NCBI GenBank assembly: GCA_018401955.1
Contig: JAGYJT010000010.1
Span: forward strand, 25,609-89,608
Direction: 5' to 3'
DNA: 64,000 bases
Source: Chitinophagales bacterium
GTDB taxonomy: Bacteria > Bacteroidota > Bacteroidia > Chitinophagales > CAIOSU01
Shown here: positions 1 through 9,758 of the stretch, one piece after another
How the letters are laid out: every line of letters begins with the position of its first letter
Position numbering within the stretch: position 1 is the first letter of the stretch
Program-made: the position numbers and the translations under genes
Notes under the pieces: generated by a model
Told to the model about the DNA's origin: nothing
What the model saw: the letters and a program-made list of their open reading frames with translations, nothing else
The model's database searches: none

Positions 1-76
1 ATTAGTACAAACCAATTATGCTCAGGGTTTTAATGAAGAAGCGCTTCAAGAGGCTAGGCGAGTATCGGGGTTTTAA
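1..76 (+). CDS. C-terminal end of a gene cut by the window edge
   Basis: An open frame enters from the left edge and ends at TAA 74-76. It gives about 24 residues ending ...EEALQEARRVSGF. It is followed at once by a strong terminator-like hairpin, which fits the end of a real gene. Too little is left to name a family. Confidence 0.4.
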   Translation, partial: LVQTNYAQGFNEEALQEARRVSGF

Positions 77-130
77 TTGGCTCTCGCTATCAAGCTTCAA
101 ACAGCATAAATTATATTTTGGATTTCTAGA

Positions 131-170
131 AAAAAAGAGGCTGTCTCGATTGTGAGTCAGCCTCTTTTTT
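131..170. terminator. Bidirectional intrinsic terminator
   Basis: The stem GAGGCTG/CAGCCTC at 137-143 and 157-163 extends through a T-T mismatch with CTC/GAG. An A tract precedes it and a T tract follows it, so it can end transcription from both sides. It lies between the partial plus-strand gene ending at 76 and the RND pump gene ending at 220 on the minus strand. Confidence 0.75.
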
Positions 171-219
171 TTATACCGATGATATAACAGACACCTGATT
201 ACAAGTAACCGCTTACTTA

Positions 220-3200
220 TTAAGCATGCAACGAGTCTTTATGGTCTTCCGGTTTGTAATTGGCTTGTAGCTCGGCAAGCTTCTCTTTGCCGTAGGCAAA
301 GCGTGTAATCAATACAAACAGCACTGGCACGATAAATATAGCCAAGAAGGTAGCCGAGAGCATACCGCCCAGCACCGTCCAACCGATGGTTTGGCGGGCA
401 ACGGCACCTGCGCCTGCCGCAAACACCAACGGCAAAACACCCAGTATAAATGCCATTGAGGTCATAATGATGGGGCGCAAACGCAAACGCACCGCCTCAA
501 GGGTAGCAGCAACAACTTCCATACCCCAGTCAACGCGTTCTTTGGCAAACTCCACAATCAAAATGGCGTTTTTGGCCGTTAAACCAATCAAGGTTATCAA
601 CCCGATTTGCGCATAGATATTATTGGTAAGGTGCGGCAACAAGGTTAAAGCCAATATTGCACCAAACGCACCAATGGGAACTGAAAGTAAAATGGAGAAA
701 GGCACCGACCAACTCTCATACAAAGCCGCCAATAGCAAAAACACAAAGCCAATGGAAAGGGCAAAGATAATACCTGTTGTGCCGCCCGATTTTTTCTCTT
801 CGGCACTGAGGCCCGAAAACTCAAAACCATAGCCCGCTGGCAGCACTTGCTCTGCTACTTCTTCAAGGGCTGTCAAGGCATCGCCACTACTATAGCCGGG
901 TGCAGCGCTACCGTTTACATCAGCAGATCGGAAGAGGTTATAGTGTGATAGCAATGAGGCGTTTTCAACAAGCTTATAGTCAATCAATGCGCTCATTGGT
1001 ACTGATTGGCCTTGGTTGTTCTTAACATAGTAACTCTTAATATTCTCAATGTTCATGCGGTAGCTAGTATCAGCCTGGGCCACTACCCTAAAGTTTCTGC
1101 CGTACTTGGTAAAATCGTTGATGTAAATGCTACCCAAATAATTTGAGATGACACCATAAGCATCGGTGAGCGACACCCCCATCTTTTTGGCTTTATCCCT
1201 ATCCACCAATACTTGATAGCCGGGGGTACGGGCATTGTAAAACGAGTAAGCACCCGATATCTCTGGTCGTTGATTGATAGCAGCCACAAACTTTTGTGCC
1301 ACTTCTTCCAGTTCTTTTACACTACCAGCTTGCCGCTGTTGAAGCACAAAATTAAAACCACCGGTAGTACCCAAACCTGGTATAGCTGGCGGGGTAACCA
1401 CAATTATATTGGCGCCCTTTATAGATGCCAAATCTTTGCGCAAGGCAGGCAACAATCCATCTAGCTTATCTTCTGGCTTGGTGCGCTCATCCCACGGTTG
1501 TAGCTGGGTAAAGAAGGTACCAGTGTTACTCTTAACCGAGAAATTCAATACGTTGAGGCCCGCAATGGAAGTAGCATTTTTAATAGCAGGGTACTTTTTA
1601 ATGATTTCGTACACCTCCTCCAAAACTTCGGCAGTTCTAACGCTCGAGGAGCCTTCTGGCAAAGTGATGGCCATAAACAATCGCCCTTCATCTTCATTAG
1701 GCACAAAACCCGTTGGCTTTAAACTGAACATACCTGCGGTGCCCACATAAATACAAACCAACAACACCATGGCATAAGGCGCCTTGCGGATGATGTAATT
1801 TACGCTATTGGAATACCTACCTGTAACGTTACCAAACCACTGGTTGAATTTAAAGAAGAAGCGGTTTAACCCGCGCGATTCTTTATTTAGGTTCATGGGT
1901 TTTAGCAACAATGAACACAATGCTGGTGTAAGCGTTAAGGCCACAAATGCCGATAGCAATACCGAAATAGCAATGGTGATGGCAAACTGCTGGTACAACC
2001 TACCTACAATACCCGGGATAAAACCAACCGGGATAAATACCGCTGCCAATATCAAGGCAATGGCAATTACCGGTGCGGTAATGTCTTTCATGGCGCGGCG
2101 GGTGGCTTCTTTAGCCGAAAGCTTTTCATTATCGATGTAGTGCTGTACGGCTTCTACCACCACAATGGCATCATCTACCACAATACCAATGGCCAATACA
2201 AAACCAAATAAGGTAAGGGTATTAATAGTAAACCCCAGCGGAATAAAGAACACAAACGTACCGATAATGGATACCGGGATAGCTAGAATAGGAATTAATG
2301 TTGCCCTCCAACTCTGCAAGAACAAAAATACCACCAAGGTTACCAATAAAAGCGCTTCAAGCAATGTTTGCACCACCTCTTTAATAGATACACTTACCAC
2401 ACTCACTGACTCAAACACTACTTTAAAATCCACATCAGGTGGGAAACCTGTTTTAAGGTTCTCTAGCGCAGCTACTACGCCATCGGCAGTTGAAAGTGCA
2501 TTGCCATCTGGGGTTTGATAGATAAGCAGCAGGGCCGATTTTTGTCCATTTGAGCGCACTACGCCGCCATAATTAAACTTACCCAACTCAATACGCGCTA
2601 CATCTTTAAGGTACACCAAAGAACCATCCTCGGGGTTGGTGCGGATAATGATGTTTTCATACTGCTCTTCATCTTCTAGCCGCCCATTAAACAATACCGA
2701 AAATTCAAAAGCTTGTGTTTCGGGCTGCGGCGATGCACCGATTGCACCACCCGCCACTTGTATATTCTGCTCGCGGATGGCGTTGGCCACATCGGCTGGC
2801 ATCATACCCAATTGGGCCAGTTTATCCGGGTCGAGCCACACACGCATACTAAAGTCTTCGGCACGGGTATTTACATCACCCACGCCGGGCACCCTTAGTA
2901 TGGCGTTCTTTAGGTAGATGTTGGTGTAATTATCCAAAAACTCTTGACCGTGCGTTTCGTTGGGCGAAAAAATCGCCACCGCCATCAACAAGGTAGGGTT
3001 CCGTTTTTTTACTGTGATACCCAGCCTGCGCACGGCCTCAGGCAAACTTGGTTCGGCTACACTTACCCGGTTTTGCACATCCAGTGCCGCAATATTAATG
3101 TCAGTACCTACATCAAAAGTAACCGTGGTGCTCATGCGGCCATCGCTAGTACTGGTGCTGCTAAGGTAGCTCATGCCGGGCGTACCGTTAATTTGTAGCT

Positions 3201-3399
3201 CCACGGGGGTAGTTACGGTTTCTTCCACGGTTAGTGCATCGGCACCGGTATAACTAGCCGTAACGTTCACCGTTGGTGGCGAGATGTTTGGGTATTGACT
3301 AATCGGCAAGTTCAATACGGCAAGCACCCCCATTATTACAATAATCAAAGAGATTACGATAGAGGTAATTGGCCGCCTTATAAATACTTCTGAAATCAT
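220..3399 (-). CDS. RND efflux pump, inner-membrane transporter (AcrB/MexB, HAE-1 type)
   Basis: Proton-driven inner-membrane subunit of a tripartite drug-efflux pump. The 1059 residues match the usual length of AcrB-type transporters. It begins with the typical ISEVFIRRPI segment and first membrane helix, followed by a periplasmic porter domain, a second helix cluster, a second porter domain and a final helix bundle. The proton-relay aspartate pair is present at about residues 409-410 (VVDDAIVVVE). It is the last gene of a four-gene minus-strand operon (regulator, TolC-like protein, membrane-fusion protein, transporter), 41 bases after the fusion-protein stop. Substrates cannot be predicted from sequence; antibiotics, detergents or bile-like compounds are typical for the family. 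Confidence 0.95.
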   Translation of the reverse strand: MISEVFIRRPITSIVISLIIVIMGVLAVLNLPISQYPNISPPTVNVTASYTGADALTVEETVTTPVELQINGTPGMSYLSSTSTSDGRMSTTVTFDVGTDINIAALDVQNRVSVAEPSLPEAVRRLGITVKKRNPTLLMAVAIFSPNETHGQEFLDNYTNIYLKNAILRVPGVGDVNTRAEDFSMRVWLDPDKLAQLGMMPADVANAIREQNIQVAGGAIGASPQPETQAFEFSVLFNGRLEDEEQYENIIIRTNPEDGSLVYLKDVARIELGKFNYGGVVRSNGQKSALLLIYQTPDGNALSTADGVVAALENLKTGFPPDVDFKVVFESVSVVSVSIKEVVQTLLEALLLVTLVVFLFLQSWRATLIPILAIPVSIIGTFVFFIPLGFTINTLTLFGFVLAIGIVVDDAIVVVEAVQHYIDNEKLSAKEATRRAMKDITAPVIAIALILAAVFIPVGFIPGIVGRLYQQFAITIAISVLLSAFVALTLTPALCSLLLKPMNLNKESRGLNRFFFKFNQWFGNVTGRYSNSVNYIIRKAPYAMVLLVCIYVGTAGMFSLKPTGFVPNEDEGRLFMAITLPEGSSSVRTAEVLEEVYEIIKKYPAIKNATSIAGLNVLNFSVKSNTGTFFTQLQPWDERTKPEDKLDGLLPALRKDLASIKGANIIVVTPPAIPGLGTTGGFNFVLQQRQAGSVKELEEVAQKFVAAINQRPEISGAYSFYNARTPGYQVLVDRDKAKKMGVSLTDAYGVISNYLGSIYINDFTKYGRNFRVVAQADTSYRMNIENIKSYYVKNNQGQSVPMSALIDYKLVENASLLSHYNLFRSADVNGSAAPGYSSGDALTALEEVAEQVLPAGYGFEFSGLSAEEKKSGGTTGIIFALSIGFVFLLLAALYESWSVPFSILLSVPIGAFGAILALTLLPHLTNNIYAQIGLITLIGLTAKNAILIVEFAKERVDWGMEVVAATLEAVRLRLRPIIMTSMAFILGVLPLVFAAGAGAVARQTIGWTVLGGMLSATFLAIFIVPVLFVLITRFAYGKEKLAELQANYKPEDHKDSLHA

Positions 3400-3440
3400 T
3401 TGCTCAATGTTAAATCTGTAAGCTTAATAATTGGCGCAGC

Positions 3441-4559
3441 TTATTTTACCGCTGCATCTGGCTGCACCACACTTCCGTTTCTTAAATTTTGCACGCCCGT
3501 ACTTACTATCAAGTCTCCTGATTGAAGACCATAACGAATAACTACCATATCGGCAGCGGTAGTACCTAGTGTTACGCGTTGCTGACTTACCTTATTGCTA
3601 TCGCCTACCACAAACACATAAAACTCGCCCAACTGCTCGGTAACTGCTACCGAAGGGATTACTAATTGTTTGCCAGTATCTTGATTACGAACGCGCAACA
3701 AACCACTCATGCCTGCGCGCAAATTACCCTTGGGGTTATCAAAACTAAAACGGGCTGTAATGGTTCCAGTAAGTGGGTTAACGGCCCTATCAATGGCTAC
3801 TAGTTGTCCTTGGCTAGGATACACCTCGCCTCCAGGTAATTGCAAGGTAAACAGTGAGTCTTTATCGTTATGTGGCTGCTCCATGTACATCGAGAAACGA
3901 TAGATATCCTTTTCATTAACCGCTATATCAACGGCAATAGGGTCGGTAGTAGAAATGGTATTGATAAGCGTAGAACCCACACTTACCAAAGAGCCCAGCT
4001 TTATATTGGAGATACCGATGGTACCCCCAAACGGTGCCGTTATTAACGAACGGTTCAAATCTGTTTGGGCATTGGCAAGGGCTGCCTCTGCACCCAATAG
4101 CTGCGATTCGGCATTCAATAGTGCCGTTTTGGCGTTTTCTACTACTTGGCGGGCTATGGCATCCTTTTCTTGCAACCGTTCGTAACGCTCAGCATCACGT
4201 TTGGCTTGCTCTAAGGTGTTTTGTGCCGCTTTTACTTGTGCTTGAGCCTGCTTGTAATTGGCCAAATACTTGCTTCGGTCAATTTCGTATAGCTTTTGGC
4301 CTTTGGTAACGGTTTGTCCATCTTTTACAAATATGCCCGTAATAGCGCCAGTTACCTCCGCACGCAGTTGTACTTCATTTAGTGGCACTACCGTTGCCGG
4401 GTATTTGTCAATACCCGTTACGCTTTGTGCAGCTACGGTATAAACATTTACCGGTATAGCTGCTGGTGCAGGTTTTTGGTCTGCTGCCTTGTTACTTCCG
4501 CACGAGGTTGCCATAAACAGGGCAACTATAGTCAGTACTCCAAAGGAAAATCCCTTCAT
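3441..4559 (-). CDS. RND efflux periplasmic adaptor (membrane-fusion lipoprotein)
   Basis: AcrA/MexA-type adaptor that bridges the RND transporter and the outer-membrane channel. The 372 residues start with a lipoprotein signal ending ...FMATSC, so Cys20 would be lipidated. A barrel-sandwich segment follows (about 60-110), then an alanine/glutamine-rich coiled-coil hairpin (about 100-165, with QAQAQVKAAQNTLEQAKRD), the second half of the lipoyl-like domain with the conserved APFGGTIG (about 175-182), and a beta-barrel. It is 11 bases downstream of the TolC-like gene and 41 upstream of the transporter, clearly one transcript. Confidence 0.94.
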   Translation of the reverse strand: MKGFSFGVLTIVALFMATSCGSNKAADQKPAPAAIPVNVYTVAAQSVTGIDKYPATVVPLNEVQLRAEVTGAITGIFVKDGQTVTKGQKLYEIDRSKYLANYKQAQAQVKAAQNTLEQAKRDAERYERLQEKDAIARQVVENAKTALLNAESQLLGAEAALANAQTDLNRSLITAPFGGTIGISNIKLGSLVSVGSTLINTISTTDPIAVDIAVNEKDIYRFSMYMEQPHNDKDSLFTLQLPGGEVYPSQGQLVAIDRAVNPLTGTITARFSFDNPKGNLRAGMSGLLRVRNQDTGKQLVIPSVAVTEQLGEFYVFVVGDSNKVSQQRVTLGTTAADMVVIRYGLQSGDLIVSTGVQNLRNGSVVQPDAAVK

Positions 4560-4570
4560 TTCTATATTTT

Positions 4571-5938
4571 TTATTGATTTGTGTTAATGGTTCCTAAACT
4601 CTGCATTACATCCAGCTTGCTAGATAGTACATTCAATATGGTATTCAATTGGTTGAGCTGTGCCGCACGCAAATCGGTTTCGGCCACCATCAAGTCCAAA
4701 TAGGTCTTTATACCCTCATCGTATTGCAGCTTAATGGTACTGTATACTTCTTCTGATAGGGTTACATTTTCGGTAGCCACTTTCCAATCGTTCAAATCGC
4801 TTTTATAGCGCGCCATCGATTGCTCATACTGCGTGTTGATTACGTTTTTGGTGTTAGAGATATCCTCCGTTAAACGTTGATTAACCAACTTCTGCTCTTG
4901 GATGTTGTGGTATCTTCTTAGTCCTTGAAAAATGGGCAGGTTTAACGATACGCCCACCACAGAGTTTGGAAATGCTTGCCTATACATTTCCGAGAAATCA
5001 TCGTTCTGGAAAACATGGTTTCGGTTTGCAAAGGCAGAAAGCGTTGGGAAGAAGCTCCATTTTCGAGCACTAACATTTATGTCCTGCAAGCGCTTTTGGG
5101 TTTGTAGCTGTTGCATTTCAATGCGGTTGTTATAATCCACCAGCATGGTAGTATCCAATAGCATCTCATTTTCCATGGCATACCTGTCAAACTTAAGCGC
5201 AAACAGCTCGGTGGGCTGTATGCCCATTAACTGGTGCAGATAAGCATACTTGCCTTTCAAAGCCTCATTAGTGCGCTTTAAGTCGGCCAAGGTGTTGTTT
5301 AAAGCAATAGTGGCCCGCTTATAATCGGTGGGGTCTACCACACCGCCTTCGTACAGCGATTTGGCATCTTGCCGTTGTTTCACCAATCTTTCGCGCACTT
5401 GTAGCAAAATGTTGGCTTGTTCTTGAGTTACCAATATATCGTAGTATGCTTTACTTACCGCAACAATGGTAGCAATCTTTACCTCTTCAGTATTTTGGTT
5501 GTACAGGGTTCGCAACGATTTGGCACTGCGGGTGGCCAACAATAAGTTGTTGTCAAAAATAGACTGCCGTGCCTCTATCAATACATTAGAAGTATTAAAT
5601 ACCCCAATCCTTACCGGTACCCTTTCGCCGGTAGATGGGTTAGGAAACACACTTACTGGTAGCTCTAAAAAGTGGTTAATGTTAGCCGCAGCGTCTATTT
5701 GAGGCATCCAGCCCGATAGGTTTGCTTTAATCTGCCTATCGTTTATTACCTCATCCAACATTGATTGTTTAATAGCTGGTTGGTTTTCAAGGGCAATGGC
5801 AATCACTTCGCTGAGTGAGTAAGTTTTACTGGTACTATCGGGCAAGGTAGTTTGCGCATGGGCGCTAAAGGTTGCACCCATTAATGCCAAGCCCATCAAT
5901 ATTTTTATCGTATTCCTCATTACATTATTTGTCTTCAT
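4571..5938 (-). CDS. TolC-family outer-membrane efflux channel
   Basis: Outer-membrane channel of the tripartite pump. The frame is open from 5998, but the best start is the ATG at 5938. From there a clean signal peptide follows (MKTNNVMRNT...SAHAQ, about 29 residues), giving a protein of 455 residues. Earlier ATGs would lie deeper inside the regulator gene. The body has the two helical-repeat halves of outer-membrane efflux proteins, including SLSEVIAIALENQPAIKQS near the N-terminus and YDEGIKTYLDLMVAETDLRAAQLN near the C-terminus. It overlaps the end of the upstream MarR gene by 14 bases, which suggests translational coupling. Confidence 0.92.
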   Translation of the reverse strand: MKTNNVMRNTIKILMGLALMGATFSAHAQTTLPDSTSKTYSLSEVIAIALENQPAIKQSMLDEVINDRQIKANLSGWMPQIDAAANINHFLELPVSVFPNPSTGERVPVRIGVFNTSNVLIEARQSIFDNNLLLATRSAKSLRTLYNQNTEEVKIATIVAVSKAYYDILVTQEQANILLQVRERLVKQRQDAKSLYEGGVVDPTDYKRATIALNNTLADLKRTNEALKGKYAYLHQLMGIQPTELFALKFDRYAMENEMLLDTTMLVDYNNRIEMQQLQTQKRLQDINVSARKWSFFPTLSAFANRNHVFQNDDFSEMYRQAFPNSVVGVSLNLPIFQGLRRYHNIQEQKLVNQRLTEDISNTKNVINTQYEQSMARYKSDLNDWKVATENVTLSEEVYSTIKLQYDEGIKTYLDLMVAETDLRAAQLNQLNTILNVLSSKLDVMQSLGTINTNQ

Positions 5939-6446
5939 GGTTAATTGCTTCGCCCACTTCATCACAACCGTTTCCTTTAATCCCTTTACAGGCATCACCG
6001 TTTATTTGGCTCAGGTTATCAATCATTTGCCTAAGCACCTGTTTGCAACCGTTTAGCTGCTCCGCTTCAATGCCAGCTTCGGTATTTTCAATTGTTGATT
6101 GCAGCAACGGGAAAAGCCTGGCCCTTATCTCCGAGCCCTTACTAGTAATGTAAAGTAGGTTGTTGCGCTTATCCTTATCATCGGGCACTCTGGTTATCAA
6201 GCCATTTTTCTCCATGGTTTGCAACATTCGGGCAATACTGGTTTTGTCTTTGCCGTAAAGGTCTGCTAGGTCTTGTTGGTTCCTGCCATCCTCAATCCAC
6301 AGCATAATCAACAGCCTATATTGCTCTGCGGTAATTTCTCCGCCTGTTTCGTATAGCTTTCTAGCCAAAAGCCTCGTCATCTCTCGCTTTACCCGGGCGG
6401 TAAGGTATCCAATTGACTCGTTGGGTATGTATGTTTGTTCGCTCAT
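5925..6446 (-). CDS. MarR-family transcriptional regulator of the efflux operon
   Basis: Winged-helix repressor of the MarR type. It contains the central helix-turn-helix and wing (EDGRNQQDLADLYGKDKTSI, then MLQTMEKNGLITRVPDDKDKR). The frame extends to 6506, but a promoter sits at 6476-6506, so the start is the ATG at 6446 (MSEQTYIPNES), giving 173 residues. Being first in the operon, it probably represses itself and the pump and is released by a small-molecule ligand; that is inference from family behaviour. The C-terminal 40 residues, rich in charged residues (GNGCDEVGEAINHEDK), look like a variable tail. Confidence 0.9.
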   Translation of the reverse strand: MSEQTYIPNESIGYLTARVKREMTRLLARKLYETGGEITAEQYRLLIMLWIEDGRNQQDLADLYGKDKTSIARMLQTMEKNGLITRVPDDKDKRNNLLYITSKGSEIRARLFPLLQSTIENTEAGIEAEQLNGCKQVLRQMIDNLSQINGDACKGIKGNGCDEVGEAINHEDK

Positions 6447-6475
6447 TAAAATATTAGTTGCATATACAACGATTA

Positions 6476-6506
6476 CAAAGGTAATAGGTTCACCGCAACC
6501 AATCAA
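6476..6506 (-). promoter_or_regulatory. Bacteroidota-type promoter of the marR-efflux operon
   Basis: On the minus strand TTG is followed after exactly 20 bases by TACCTTTG, matching the -33 and -7 elements (TTTG, TAnnTTTG) of Bacteroidota primary sigma factors. It decides the regulator start at 6446, since the upstream in-frame starts lie inside or above the promoter. Confidence 0.65.
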
Positions 6507-6577
6507 TGTTACAACATAAATTTTTAAACCAACTATGTTAAATCATGGTTAAACTGCCCCAAGAGGTAAGTGTAATG

Positions 6578-6585
6578 TATCTTTG
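6578..6585 (+). promoter_or_regulatory. Probable -7 element of the lysyl-oxidase-like gene
   Basis: TATCTTTG fits TAnnTTTG and lies 48 bases before the chosen ATG at 6634. No clear TTTG was seen at the -33 position, so this is a weaker prediction. Confidence 0.4.
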
Positions 6586-6633
6586 CCTTCACGGTTAATT
6601 ATTGTTAACTTGTGGTTAATAGTACTTTTTTGG

Positions 6634-8520
6634 ATGAAATACCTACCCTTTTTTATTGCGCTATTAGCCTCAGTTGCCGCTATTAACAGTTACGGACAAG
6701 CCTGTAGCACCACCAACGGCACCAACTGCGTATGTCCGGATGGGAGTACCCAATGCGAGTTGCTGCCAGATGTAATGATATCGTGGTATTTTATAGCTAA
6801 TGATACGCCTCGCGAATATTCGCAAACCGGAAATGGCATTAATGATGGTAAGCTAAAAATATCTGGCGCTATACCCAATGTAGGTTATGGTGCCTTGGAA
6901 GTGATTGCAACCGATACGTTAGTTTGTGGCACCGATACCCTGCATGACCCAACCAGAAGTATTGCCCTATGCCCCGATGGAACAGAGCCTAAATACTTAC
7001 TGAACCAGCGCATTTTTAGCAAAGACGGCGACTCTATTACATACTACGATAGGCCAGCAGGAAGCCAAAGTTATCACCCAACCCATTTGCACAGCCACGT
7101 GGATGACTGGATGTACCTAAGCCTGCGCATTGAGGATGTTAATGAGCCTGATACCCTTAAGTGGCCTATAGTGGGCAATGGTTCTAAGCTTGGCTATTGC
7201 CTAGCAGATTTTGAGCCTTGCACTTATAGTGGTTTTTATGGTGCTTGCAGAGACAACCATTTATATGGCATGGGCAACATTTTAACCAACCTAAGCAATA
7301 TCCCTAATTTTGGAATGGGCGGAGGTACATACTCTTGCGGTATTGTTCGCCAAGGGCTCTCAGTTGGTTATGTAGATTTATATAACAAGGATACTGAAGG
7401 GATGAACGTGATTATACCACCCGGTACCTGCAATGGCCTGTATTGGATTGTTGCCGAAATTGACCCTGAAAACCATTTTCTGGAATCGAACGAAGACAAC
7501 AATTGGACGGCAGTGCCCATACAAATAACCAAACAAGACGCCCCTGGTAACCCTACAGCCAGCATATCCTATAACGGTGACCCGGTGATATGTAATGGAC
7601 AAAGCGTAACATTAACGGCCAATGCAGGTAGCAACTTCATATGGTCAAATGGTGCCACTACCCAAAGCATTGAAGTGGACCAACCGGGTGATTACTTTGT
7701 GGAAGTAACCAATTACTGCGGCACGGCGGTTTCTGATACCGTTACCGTATTCGCATCTAGTATTGCAGCGCCTATTATTGCCGGCGATACCGTATGCAGG
7801 GGTTCGTCAATAACCCTATCAGTGGGCAGCATTAATGGTTATTGGTACAACAAACCAACCGGTGGCAATTTGCTTGCAACGGGCAGCAGCTTTTCCATCA
7901 ATAACATTGATAATACTGTAAACCTGTTTGTTGAAGCCGTTGACACCATAAGTGGTACCAACTACTCTTGCAGCAGCCCCCGCACCGAGGTAGAGATGTA
8001 TGTAGAGCAAGCCAACATTGTAGGCCTCGATTCTAGCTTTTATGTTACCGATGCACCCGTGCAGATTTATTCGGCCAACCAGTTGGGCACTTTCAGTGGT
8101 AGGGGCATTACCTATGATGGCAATGGCAACATCTATTTTTCGCCAGCACTGGCAGGCATCAATAGTGCATTACCCATTACCTACATTTATACTACGCCTA
8201 GTGGCTGCGAACTCGATACGGTTATTTACGTGCAGGTACTAGACCCCAACGCTACCGCTATTGCCGTATTTAATAAAACCCCTCTAGGCATTTATCCCAA
8301 TCCGGCCGAAACGGCAATAGTGATAACCTTGCCACTGGCAACTGCAGAGAATCAAGTGCTATTGTTATTTGATTCGGCGGGTAAAAAGCTCTTTGAAGAG
8401 CGTATTAACGGAAACGCAACTACCCATCAACTGGATGTTTCTACATTGCCAAAAGGGATGTATATACTGCGCTTAAACACCCTCTACGGTAGCCAGTATG
8501 CCAAATTTATGAAATTATGA
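6634..8520 (+). CDS. Secreted lysyl-oxidase-like protein with Ig-like modules and T9SS sorting domain
   Basis: The start chosen is the ATG at 6634 because it begins a good signal peptide (MKYLPFFIALLASVAA...YGQ); the frame itself opens at 6583. Residues about 45-300 resemble the lysyl oxidase family. There is an LPDVMISW opening, a copper-type histidine cluster HPTHLHSHVDDW (about residues 147-158), and a C-terminal segment RQGLSVGYVDLY, then GLYWIVAEIDPENHFLESNEDNN. These align with the segment of animal lysyl oxidases that carries the quinone-forming tyrosine. Immunoglobulin-like segments follow (SYNGDPVICNGQSVTLTA...), and the end is a T9SS type A sorting domain (LGIYPNPAETAIVI...MYILRLNT). 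Expected role: extracellular oxidative deamination or cross-linking of amines. Activity is not proven. It overlaps the next gene by four bases. Confidence 0.8.
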   Translation: MKYLPFFIALLASVAAINSYGQACSTTNGTNCVCPDGSTQCELLPDVMISWYFIANDTPREYSQTGNGINDGKLKISGAIPNVGYGALEVIATDTLVCGTDTLHDPTRSIALCPDGTEPKYLLNQRIFSKDGDSITYYDRPAGSQSYHPTHLHSHVDDWMYLSLRIEDVNEPDTLKWPIVGNGSKLGYCLADFEPCTYSGFYGACRDNHLYGMGNILTNLSNIPNFGMGGGTYSCGIVRQGLSVGYVDLYNKDTEGMNVIIPPGTCNGLYWIVAEIDPENHFLESNEDNNWTAVPIQITKQDAPGNPTASISYNGDPVICNGQSVTLTANAGSNFIWSNGATTQSIEVDQPGDYFVEVTNYCGTAVSDTVTVFASSIAAPIIAGDTVCRGSSITLSVGSINGYWYNKPTGGNLLATGSSFSINNIDNTVNLFVEAVDTISGTNYSCSSPRTEVEMYVEQANIVGLDSSFYVTDAPVQIYSANQLGTFSGRGITYDGNGNIYFSPALAGINSALPITYIYTTPSGCELDTVIYVQVLDPNATAIAVFNKTPLGIYPNPAETAIVITLPLATAENQVLLLFDSAGKKLFEERINGNATTHQLDVSTLPKGMYILRLNTLYGSQYAKFMKL

Positions 8521-9758
8521 TGATGCACTGTTTGCGAATTGTGGTGTTGTTACTAGCCAGTTATGGTTCCCTCTCTGCTCAACCACATTCATTACAAACG
8601 TTTACCACCAACAATAGTGCGCTGCAAGAAAACACCATCCGTACCTTGGCAACAGCGCCCGACTCGGCATTATGGGTAGGGACTGAAAACGGGCTGAGCA
8701 CCCTAAAAAATGGCAATTGGGCTGCCATTGATACATTCTTAAACCTGCAAATACGAGCAATTGCATTTGATAGCTCGGGGTATGCTTGGGTAGGTACGTT
8801 TCTGCATGGTCTGTGGGTACAAACCGATACCGGATGGATAAATTATTTGCCCAGCAATAGCGATTTGCCTGCAGACCATGTGCGTACTATTGCGTTTTGC
8901 CCCAATGGAGATGCTTGGATAGGCACCGTAGGTGGGGCGGTGATGATAAGCAATGGCGTATGGCAGGTATACCAAACTACCAACACTAATTGGATTGGCA
9001 GCAATATCGGGGCATCTTATTGCTCACCAACCAACGAGATTTGGCTTGGCGGCGTAAACAATGGCTTAATGCATCAAGTTGATACGGGCTGGGTAATTTA
9101 CCATGCATCAAGTAGTAACCTGCCCGATAATACCATACTCGATTTGCAAGGCAAGCCCAATGGCGATATAGTGCTGGCTATGCCTACTGGAGGCATAGCA
9201 ATATTTGATGGCAACCAAGGATGGATAGTTTACAACACCCTATCGTCATTTAGCCCCTCCAACAGTATTAACCGCATTGCGGTGGGTAACAATGGTAAGC
9301 TTTACTTCGCATCGGTTGATAAAGGTTTGGTAGTTTTTGAGGGTGGGTTTGATTGGTTCAATATCTCAACCGCTGAGCGCCCCGATACCAGTGGCACCTA
9401 TCTACCCGATAACGATATGCTTACGGTATTGCAAGACCCCAACGGCATCATTTGGGCCAGCATATTTAACCAAGGCCTTATGCGTATTGAGTTTTTAGAT
9501 ACGCTAAGCGGTATTGCATCAACCAACCTAGCTGCAACTGCCCTATATCCAAACCCAGCGCAAGACTTTATTGTTATCGAAACGCTCAGCCCCAACCTCA
9601 CCATCACGATAATTGATGTATTGGGTACCGAAGTTTATAATACCGCAACCAACGCCCCTAAAACAAAGGTACCCTTGGGCAATTTGCCCAAGGGTACTTA
9701 TATGGTTATGCTTCAATCTGGCGGCGCAACAACTGCACAGCGCCTAATCAAGTATTAG
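8517..9758 (+). CDS. Secreted beta-propeller protein with T9SS sorting domain
   Basis: The 413 residues start with a signal peptide (IVVLLLASYGSLSAQ). The region of about 35-320 is built of repeated W-V/I-G-T blades (SALWVGTENGLSTL, YAWVGTFLHGLWV, DAWIGTVGGAVMIS, EIWLGGVNNGLM, GIIWASIFNQGLMRI), like the two-component-regulator propeller repeats used as extracellular ligand sensors. The C-terminus is a T9SS sorting domain (ALYPNPAQDFIVI...GTYMVMLQSGGATTAQRLIKY). No kinase or membrane segment follows, so it is a secreted or surface protein. Its ATG overlaps the stop of the lysyl-oxidase-like gene (ATGA), indicating a two-gene operon. Its stop overlaps the stop of the convergent gene by three bases. 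Confidence 0.8.
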   Translation: MMMHCLRIVVLLLASYGSLSAQPHSLQTFTTNNSALQENTIRTLATAPDSALWVGTENGLSTLKNGNWAAIDTFLNLQIRAIAFDSSGYAWVGTFLHGLWVQTDTGWINYLPSNSDLPADHVRTIAFCPNGDAWIGTVGGAVMISNGVWQVYQTTNTNWIGSNIGASYCSPTNEIWLGGVNNGLMHQVDTGWVIYHASSSNLPDNTILDLQGKPNGDIVLAMPTGGIAIFDGNQGWIVYNTLSSFSPSNSINRIAVGNNGKLYFASVDKGLVVFEGGFDWFNISTAERPDTSGTYLPDNDMLTVLQDPNGIIWASIFNQGLMRIEFLDTLSGIASTNLAATALYPNPAQDFIVIETLSPNLTITIIDVLGTEVYNTATNAPKTKVPLGNLPKGTYMVMLQSGGATTAQRLIKY

